Shown: positions 7,567 through 12,811 of the stretch, one piece after another
How the letters are laid out: every line of letters begins with the position of its first letter
Position numbering within the stretch: position 1 is the stretch's first letter
NCBI GenBank assembly: GCA_002887195.1
Contig: PJAB01001443.1
Span: 1-14,446, forward strand
From: Chrysochromulina parva
Lineage: Eukaryota; Haptophyta; Prymnesiales; Chrysochromulinaceae
Length of the DNA: 14,446 nucleotides
Reading direction: 5' to 3'
The notes under the pieces: model-generated
What the model saw: only the letters and a program-made list of their open reading frames with translations
Told to the model about the DNA's origin: nothing
Database searches by the model: none
Translations under genes and position numbers: made by a program

Positions 7567-7617
7567 CCATACCATACCATACCATGCCATGCCATGCCAT
7601 ACCATGCCGTACCATGC
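7567..7617. repeat. CCATA/CCATG pentanucleotide microsatellite
   Basis: Ten consecutive 5-bp units of CCATR fill 51 bp, with one CCGTA variant near the end. The A and G variants occur in blocks, as expected from slippage. It contains many ATG triplets upstream of the CRAL-TRIO start, so if transcribed it would place several upstream start codons in the leader. Confidence 0.8.
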
Positions 7618-7760
7618 CTGTCTACAGGCGAGGTGGTTGCACGGGTTCAGACCCGGCGGGTTGACCCGGAGTATTGTACATGTAATACAATGTATGGCGA
7701 CTCTCAACCGTGTCTGTGCGCGCGGCACGCGTTACACGTCGCGAGCATGAGAATGAATCG

Positions 7761-7787
7761 AGGGCAACGTGTGCGAGGCGTTGCCCT
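7761..7787 (+). repeat. Perfect 9-bp inverted repeat (hairpin) before CRAL-TRIO gene
   Basis: AGGGCAACG (7761-7769) pairs perfectly with CGTTGCCCT (7779-7787) around the loop TGTGCGAGG. It lies 83 bp before the start codon at 7870. Part of it is shared with 6905-6917, where the opposite arm is not preserved. It may be an mRNA leader hairpin or a DNA-binding site. Confidence 0.6.
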
Positions 7788-7821
7788 TCATTTGAGATTG
7801 CGTGTTGGTGTGTATGCGTCA

Positions 7822-7843
7822 TGTGTATTCACATGAATACACA
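7822..7843 (+). repeat. 22-bp palindrome immediately upstream of CRAL-TRIO start
   Basis: TGTGTATTCA (7822-7831) and TGAATACACA (7834-7843) are exact reverse complements separated by only CA. The element ends 26 bp before the ATG. As DNA it looks like a dimeric-protein operator. As RNA it would need its innermost pairs opened to form a loop. No close copy is seen elsewhere in the window. Confidence 0.65.
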
Positions 7844-7869
7844 CAATACCGAAAACGAGAATCGAGTTC

Positions 7870-9084
7870 ATGTCGAATCCCGTCGCGATCGCGGTCGGCA
7901 ACTCAAGCTGGCTGACGGCATGGGAGAACATGCCCTCGCGCGATGACACGACTTTCTGTTTCTCGCTCCTCCTCATTTTCTGCCTCTCCTTCATTGCGAC
8001 GCTCACCAGCCAGCAGAGGTCAAAGCCCGAGCATTCGCTGGACCCTGTCCCCGTGACTCACGTGCCGCCGACGTTGAAAACCCCTGCGAAGGACGAGTCG
8101 GTGACCAAGCGGTCGCCGCCGGCCACGCCTAGCACTGCTGCGTCCGTGCATCGGGCGCTCGAGCCAGTCCTGTACACGCTTCCAACGGAGAAGAGCGCCG
8201 CTCCGATGCATTGCGAGCCCAAGCAGGCGCCGAGTGGTGCCCTGGCTGACAAGGTGATGCGTGACGTGAAGGCGCTGCGCGCGGCCATCGAGCAGCGCAA
8301 GGGCGGGTGGAGAAGTGAGGTGCGTGCCGAGGCCGAGGCGCAGCTCGACGACTTCTCTCTGGCGCGCTGGGTCATCGGCCAGTTTCCGGTGCCGCCCCAG
8401 GATGCCTTCGAGCAGGCGATGAAGTGGCGCGTCGAGCACCAGGTGGCCCAACTCTACCGGGAGTTCCACCCGCTCGCCCGCCAGCAGCCCGGCGCCAGCG
8501 AGCGCCAGCGGTGCGTACACGGGCACTTCTACGGTGGCATCGGCGGCGTCGCGCGCGACGGCACGCCGTACATCATCGAGCGGATGGGCAAGGCGGACTT
8601 TCAGGGCTACGGTAGGCAGCGAAATGGGACCGAGCTCATGAAGCAGGCGTACATTGCGCACCTTGAGACCCTCACGCGATGCGTGCGCGCAACCTCGTCA
8701 GAGCAGGGCCGCTTAGCGATGGGCATCGTGGTGATCGACACTTCAGGCGTGGGCCCCTCGCTGGTCTGGTCTGGAGGCGTGGCGTTCGTCCAGTTCGCGG
8801 CCAAGATGGGGCTCGCCAACTTTCCCGAAGGCACTGAAGAGGTCTTCCTGGTCAATGCGCCCGGCATCGTCGCACGCCTCTTCGGTATCATCTCGCCGCT
8901 GCTCCCGGCGGACACAGCCAAGAAGGTCAAGATAGTCTCGGCGGCGAACACGCGCGCGGCGCTCGAGCAGAGAATTGACCGCTCCCAGATCCCAACGTTC
9001 CTCGGCGGCGACAAGTCTGAGGCAGAGCTCGGCTTCCCCGGCGTCCGGCCAATGCCCAGGGAGACCCCTTTCGCCTTACCGTAG
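7870..9084 (+). CDS. Membrane-anchored CRAL-TRIO (Sec14-like) lipid-binding protein
   Basis: This 404-residue protein has a hydrophobic segment at about 29-46 (FCFSLLLIFCLSFIATL) that looks like a signal anchor, then a Ser/Thr/Pro-rich linker to about residue 120. A CRAL-TRIO-N-like helix pair follows (about 158-188: LARWVIGQF, AFEQAMKWR). The CRAL-TRIO fold spans about 216-381, with GTPYIIERMGKADF (231-244), the core strand GIVVIDTSGVG (285-295), ANFPEGTEEVFLVNAPGIV (316-334), the KKVKIV strand (351-356) and the closing IPTFLGGDKSE (374-384). These match Sec14-type proteins, which bind phosphatidylinositol or other hydrophobic ligands and support lipid signalling and trafficking. Typical Sec14 proteins are soluble, so the N-terminal anchor is notable. 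No GOLD or other C-terminal domain is present; the protein ends about 20 residues after the domain. Confidence 0.87.
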   Translation: MSNPVAIAVGNSSWLTAWENMPSRDDTTFCFSLLLIFCLSFIATLTSQQRSKPEHSLDPVPVTHVPPTLKTPAKDESVTKRSPPATPSTAASVHRALEPVLYTLPTEKSAAPMHCEPKQAPSGALADKVMRDVKALRAAIEQRKGGWRSEVRAEAEAQLDDFSLARWVIGQFPVPPQDAFEQAMKWRVEHQVAQLYREFHPLARQQPGASERQRCVHGHFYGGIGGVARDGTPYIIERMGKADFQGYGRQRNGTELMKQAYIAHLETLTRCVRATSSEQGRLAMGIVVIDTSGVGPSLVWSGGVAFVQFAAKMGLANFPEGTEEVFLVNAPGIVARLFGIISPLLPADTAKKVKIVSAANTRAALEQRIDRSQIPTFLGGDKSEAELGFPGVRPMPRETPFALP

Positions 9085-9131
9085 GTCAAGATAGGCGAAG
9101 GTCAAGATAGGCCCCTTCGCCTTGCCGTGGG
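9065..9131 (+). repeat. Nested repeats at the stop codon of the CRAL-TRIO gene
   Basis: The last codons and stop (CCTTTCGCCTTACCGTAGG) have a near copy 45 bp later (CCCTTCGCCTTGCCGTGGG) in which the stop TAG reads TGG. Between them GGTCAAGATAGGC is repeated exactly at 9084-9096 and 9100-9112. AGGCGAAGG (9093-9101) can pair with CCTTCGCCT (9114-9122) in a 9-bp stem. It is a small local duplication across the 3' end of the gene. Confidence 0.65.
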
Positions 9132-9647
9132 CTGCCCGGCCGACTCACCAACGTACCAACGAGCGCGCGAAAACTCTTACGCAAACTCTCACTCTCAAAT
9201 CACAGTTCTAGACGTGCACTTTCTAGGTAGTCGGCTCCCGTTCGCCGTTGGCCCGGGGGGGCGGAAAACGCTGCCGGCGCAATGTGCCGGGGTACCCGCC
9301 GGCGCGGAGCAACATCACGTCGCTTTGACCGGACGGGTCTCTTCACCGGCCACGCGGCTAAAACATGGAACCACGGATTCACGGTGGGTCGGTACAACCT
9401 CAACATCCATTGGCTGCCGCTGCGCTGATCGGCTGATGTGCCTCGTCGCACACAACTCTCGGACACGTGGACAGCCGCACAACGGACACGCATCACACCG
9501 AGGACCATCACACACACCTCAAACTGGTCATTGCTCGTTGTGACGTTGCCAACAGTAGACACACGCCCCCGACGCCTCCTCGCTCCTGACCGCTACCACA
9601 CTTACCGTCCGCTCTCACCCTATGGTGGCTGTAGCGGCGCTCGCTCG
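9085..9647. other. Convergent intergenic region
   Basis: This 563-bp stretch lies between two stop codons that face each other, so it should contain both 3' untranslated regions. Apart from the duplicated sequence at its left end I see no gene, RNA or clear processing signal. A rightward frame that begins at 9438 and runs far into the EH-domain gene is an antisense shadow. Confidence 0.5.
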
Positions 9648-12332
9648 CTAGAATTGCTGGCCGGCGCGCCACACCGCGGTGATGTCAGTCACCCATGCGG
9701 TAAGCTCTTTGGAGTCCTCCGACTCGAATTTGATCGATTCGCCCGCCTTGGCGATCGGCTTGTCCTTGGGCTTGGCGCCCGGGGCTTTCACGTCCTCCTT
9801 GAGGATGATCGCAAACGACGACATCGAACTGCACATGACGCGCTGTACCTCCCTACGCACATCGAGCGTCGCCTTGGGCGGCTTGGCGTCGCTAAAGTCC
9901 TTCTTATCGCCGTAGATGGCGACGCTGCCCGCGCCAAGGACGACCCAGCGTGGCTTCTTCTTGCCGGCCAGCTCGCACTGGAGCAGCCCACTCCGGCTCA
10001 TGCCGCCCCAGTCCGCGGCCTGCTCCGGCGCGCTCATAGGCTTCTGTGCGGGCGCGCCGGGCAAACGCACCGACATCGGGCCCTGAATGGATCCGAAGCC
10101 GGGGGCTTCCAGCGGCGGTGCGCCCCACTGGCCTCCTCCGAAGCCGCCCGGATGCGCTGGCTCGCCACCGTTGCCGCCGATGAAGCCGAAGGCAGAGCCG
10201 CCGCCGGCAGGCAAAGGCGGCAGCAAGCCACCGCTAGCGCTGCCAAAGCCGTCGCCCGGTGGAGCAAGCGTGGGCGGTACAAAGCCGCCGCCGGCCCCGG
10301 TGGCGTCTTTCCCCTTGTCCTTTGTCTCCTTCGGCGCCTTGGGCTTGCTCTTGCGACCAAAGAAGCCACCCTTTTTCTTCTTCTCGTTCAGGTCGTCGTC
10401 GTCGTCGTCGTCGTCACCAGCTGCCTCCACGCCGGCACCGCCTGCACCTCCATCTATCCCGCTGTGCGGGGGCAGGAGCCCACCGCCGCCACTGCCGCCA
10501 CCGCCGAAGCCACCAGCGGGTGGCGCAGGCGGTAGTAAGCCACCGCCGTAGCCGCCGTAGCCGCCGGCGGGAGAAGGGCGGGCGAGCGCGGCCCGCTTTG
10601 CGCCAGAGAGCCACGATGGAGGGATCGACTCTGGCAGAGGTTGCCCCTTGAAGCGCTCGGCCGCCAGGTGCAGCGCGATCGTGAACTCTTCGAGGTCGAG
10701 CACGCCCCTCGCGTTCAGGTCACACAGCGCCCAAACGACATCGACCTCATGAGGTGGGAGATTGGCGCGCTGCATCGTCGTCTGCACCAGCGGGCGAGTG
10801 ACTGGCTGCCCGTTGTTGAGACTGTCATAGATGAGCTTGTACTGCTTCGCTGCCTCCTCGCCCCACGGCATTGCAGCTGGCAGCGGCGGCGGTGGCGGCG
10901 GCGGGTTGTGTACCGTGAATTTGGGAGGTGGAGGTGGCGGGGGCGCGTCAGCGGTAGGATGGCTCGCACCGAGACCGTTTGATGGCGGCTTGTCGGCGAT
11001 CGCGCCGGTGGCGAGGATGGTGTGCAGTCGCGAGCACGCCATGTGGAAGTGAGCCTTGCTCACGCTGCTGCTTGCCTGGCTCCATGAGCCTGCCCAGGCG
11101 ACGCCCGTCTGTGCCGCGCCTGGGTCGAAGGCGAGACGGAGCAGTTCGAAGACAGTCGAGCGCGAGACGCCGCCATCAGAGCCACCGATCGCAGCGAGCA
11201 GGCGCTCATAGGCAGCGGTGGCGGCTGCCGAGGTGGCGGCGGCGGAAGGATCGGAGGCAGCCCCGGCGGACGCGGACGGAGGGGCGACGGGCGCGGCGCT
11301 CGGAAGTGACCCTGAGGCATACCCGCCGCCATACCCGCCGCCATGCCCGCCACCGCCGCCCAGACTCATCCCGTCGAAAGTGGCCACGGGTGGCGCGGGA
11401 GCGGGTGCAGGCGCGGGCGCGGGCGCGGGTGGTGGCGTCCAGGTGGGAGGCGGCGCGGGCGCGGGCGCGGGCGCGGGTGGTGGCGTCCAGGTGGGAGGCG
11501 GCGCGGGCGCGGGCGCGGGCGCAGGCGCGGGCGCGGGCGCAGGTGCGGGCGCGGGCGGTGGCGCGAATCCCTCGCGTGGCACCATCTGCTTGGCCGACGC
11601 AAACAGCTCGGGCGGCAGCGCACTAGGCAGCGCCATCTGCAGCTTCTTATTCCGGGTGATCATGTGGCATGCCAACGCGTACTCATGGAGATCGAGGAAA
11701 CCGTCTCGGTCCACGTCGGCGAGCTGCCAGACGTGCATGAGCTGCTCGCCCGACAGGCCCGATCGGCTGAGCTGGCTCGTGGCCGCCGTCACCTTGCCCG
11801 CCTTGGCCGCGTCCGCCGCCGCGAACATGGTCTTGTACAGCGCGACATCCGCGTCTGTGAGTGTCCAAGGCCCAGGCTCGGCAGCGGGCGGCGCAGCGGG
11901 AGGCGGCGCGGCGGGAGCCGGCGCGGCGGCTGGAGGCATCTGGTAGGGCACTTGGTACGGCGCTTGGTACGGCACTTGGTACTGTGGTGCGGCGGCTGGA
12001 GGTGCGGCTGGAGGTGCTTGGTTGAGTTGCGTCATCGCCGCCTGCAGCAGAGCGGGAGGACATGAGGTCATTTGCTCGACCTGCACGCCCGCGCGTGCGA
12101 ACTGGATGAGATGCATCGCGATGCGGTGCTCGTGCATGTCGAGCTTGCCTCGTTTCTGCTGGTCCGCGAGCGCCCACACGCGTAGCAGCTGATCGCCTGC
12201 AAGCCCGAAGGCGACCCACTTTTCCTTGGCGCACATCCCGCTGAATGAGTCGGGTGCGTCTTTGAGCTGAGCAAAGATGGCGTCGTAGCGCGCGAGTGTT
12301 TCGGGAGGCGGCGGGACGTTGACGTCCGCCAT
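9648..12332 (-). CDS. EH-domain and PH-domain scaffold protein (EPS15/Pan1-like)
   Basis: This 894-residue protein has clear EH domains at about 11-100, 160-245 and 494-577. Each has the conserved Trp of the NPF-binding pocket in a VWxLxD motif (W53, W202, W534). The second has a canonical calcium loop (DVDRDGFLDLHE, 206-217); the first is degenerate and the third partial. Residues 373-442 resemble a further degenerate EH fold. Between them are Ala-Pro and Gly-Pro linkers, a Tyr-Gln-Pro repeat (118-133), D8 followed by NEKKKK (640-654), and three GLLPP motifs. Residues about 776-890 form a PH-like domain (SGLLQCEL, KPRWVVLG, terminal helix with W880). EH proteins bind NPF-containing adaptors in endocytosis; a PH domain would add phosphoinositide binding. 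The combination suggests an endocytic or membrane-trafficking scaffold. The start (MADVN) is the first ATG and no intron is needed. Confidence 0.88.
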   Translation of the reverse strand: MADVNVPPPPETLARYDAIFAQLKDAPDSFSGMCAKEKWVAFGLAGDQLLRVWALADQQKRGKLDMHEHRIAMHLIQFARAGVQVEQMTSCPPALLQAAMTQLNQAPPAAPPAAAPQYQVPYQAPYQVPYQMPPAAAPAPAAPPPAAPPAAEPGPWTLTDADVALYKTMFAAADAAKAGKVTAATSQLSRSGLSGEQLMHVWQLADVDRDGFLDLHEYALACHMITRNKKLQMALPSALPPELFASAKQMVPREGFAPPPAPAPAPAPAPAPAPAPAPPPTWTPPPAPAPAPAPPPTWTPPPAPAPAPAPAPAPPVATFDGMSLGGGGGHGGGYGGGYASGSLPSAAPVAPPSASAGAASDPSAAATSAAATAAYERLLAAIGGSDGGVSRSTVFELLRLAFDPGAAQTGVAWAGSWSQASSSVSKAHFHMACSRLHTILATGAIADKPPSNGLGASHPTADAPPPPPPPKFTVHNPPPPPPPLPAAMPWGEEAAKQYKLIYDSLNNGQPVTRPLVQTTMQRANLPPHEVDVVWALCDLNARGVLDLEEFTIALHLAAERFKGQPLPESIPPSWLSGAKRAALARPSPAGGYGGYGGGLLPPAPPAGGFGGGGSGGGGLLPPHSGIDGGAGGAGVEAAGDDDDDDDDLNEKKKKGGFFGRKSKPKAPKETKDKGKDATGAGGGFVPPTLAPPGDGFGSASGGLLPPLPAGGGSAFGFIGGNGGEPAHPGGFGGGQWGAPPLEAPGFGSIQGPMSVRLPGAPAQKPMSAPEQAADWGGMSRSGLLQCELAGKKKPRWVVLGAGSVAIYGDKKDFSDAKPPKATLDVRREVQRVMCSSMSSFAIILKEDVKAPGAKPKDKPIAKAGESIKFESEDSKELTAWVTDITAVWRAGQQF
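10392..10415 (-). repeat. GAC trinucleotide run encoding eight Asp
   Basis: Eight perfect GTC triplets on the + strand encode D640-D647 of the EH/PH protein. The acidic run abuts NEKKKK, giving a sharply charged switch in the linker before the PH domain. Length variation between strains would be expected. Confidence 0.8.
11388..11561 (-). repeat. Ala-Pro repeat with two 48-bp tandem copies
   Basis: Hexanucleotide GCGGGC repeats on the + strand encode the Ala-Pro run at residues 258-315. Embedded in it are two 48-bp (16-codon) tandem units, 11427-11474 and 11475-11522, each giving PPPTWTPPP plus Ala-Pro. The tract is a rigid, extended linker between the second EH domain and the rest of the protein. 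Confidence 0.75.
11934..11981 (-). repeat. Tyr-Gln-Pro tetrapeptide repeat
   Basis: 12-bp units built on CTTGGTACGG (+ strand) encode the iterated YQVP/YQAP/YQVP/YQMP at residues 118-133 of the EH/PH protein. Such Tyr/Gln/Pro-rich runs occur in intrinsically disordered, condensate-prone regions of endocytic scaffolds; the role here is inference. Confidence 0.65.
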
Positions 12333-12811
12333 TAGAAGAAGGACTTCGCGGGGGTGATGTCCTCAATCGGGAGCGCAAAACACACCTTTCTCATTAGTGA
12401 TGATTGCATTTGATTGCAGCCATTTTTTGTTGCCTCGCGGCGGAATGGAGCAAAGTCGGACACCTTACGGATGTCAAAGCATGTTACATGAGACCGCAGC
12501 GCCCAGCGGTCTGCCCCCCCGGGGTTATCGAGAGTCGAGACGAGTCGCTTATAAACTCTCAATCGGGAGCATCGCAAAACACAGCCTGCAGCCTCGCGGG
12601 CTAATCCGACATCTCGAGACCTCAAGACAACATTCAGTTAAGATACGCAACACCTTCTCCCATCATTCTGCATCATTCATCAATCATGCACGCTCCGTTC
12701 CATGTACTCTACCCATGTGCGGTCTTGCGCGCGCACTACCTCAAAGCCCTGCCTCAAAGTGGTGACGCCTGTGACTTGCTCATTCTTGTGACGTGTCGAC
12801 GTGCACGCCCT
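12333..12811. promoter_or_regulatory. Intergenic region with presumed EH/PH gene promoter
   Basis: This 479-bp stretch lies between two leftward genes, so it must hold the 3' untranslated region of the permease gene and the promoter of the EH/PH gene. On the minus strand TTTATAA (12549-12555) is a weak TATA-like box about 220 bp before the start codon. TGATTGCA is repeated near 12400 and 12411. A longer direct repeat is listed separately. No gene is supported. Confidence 0.4.
12362..12583. repeat. Direct repeat pair in EH/PH gene upstream region
   Basis: CTCAATCGGGAGC followed by GCAAAACACA occurs at 12362-12384 and again at 12558-12583, where three extra bases (ATC) separate the two blocks. 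The first copy is 30 bp before the EH/PH start codon and the second is beside the TATA-like box. A short related motif, GCCTCGCGG, follows both at different distances. It is either a duplicated promoter segment or a paired binding site. Confidence 0.6.

Larger units (their letters stand above)
6169..7869. other. 1.7-kb gene-poor region between NIPA and CRAL-TRIO genes
   Basis: No recognisable family is encoded on either strand. Open frames up to 132 codons are Arg/Cys/Pro-rich and overlap in several frames. The contents, left to right, are unremarkable sequence (6169-6820), dispersed GT-rich repeats and GGAC repeats (6872-7030), a C-rich tract (about 7220-7400), two TATA-like boxes (7423-7437), a segment with coding-like composition (about 7441-7560), a CCATR microsatellite, and two inverted repeats before the next start codon. 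It should include the 3' untranslated region of the NIPA gene and the promoter and leader of the CRAL-TRIO gene. Confidence 0.55.

Noticed and set aside
6872..7816. Terminal repeats of a transposon enclosing the 6.9-7.8 kb stretch
   Set aside because: The copies are direct, short and reordered. No transposase-like coding sequence or target-site duplication is seen between them.
9438..10535. 365-codon rightward frame
   Set aside because: It is antisense to the EH/PH coding region and has no recognisable domain. It ends in Ala/Arg-rich shadow sequence of the opposite strand's linkers.
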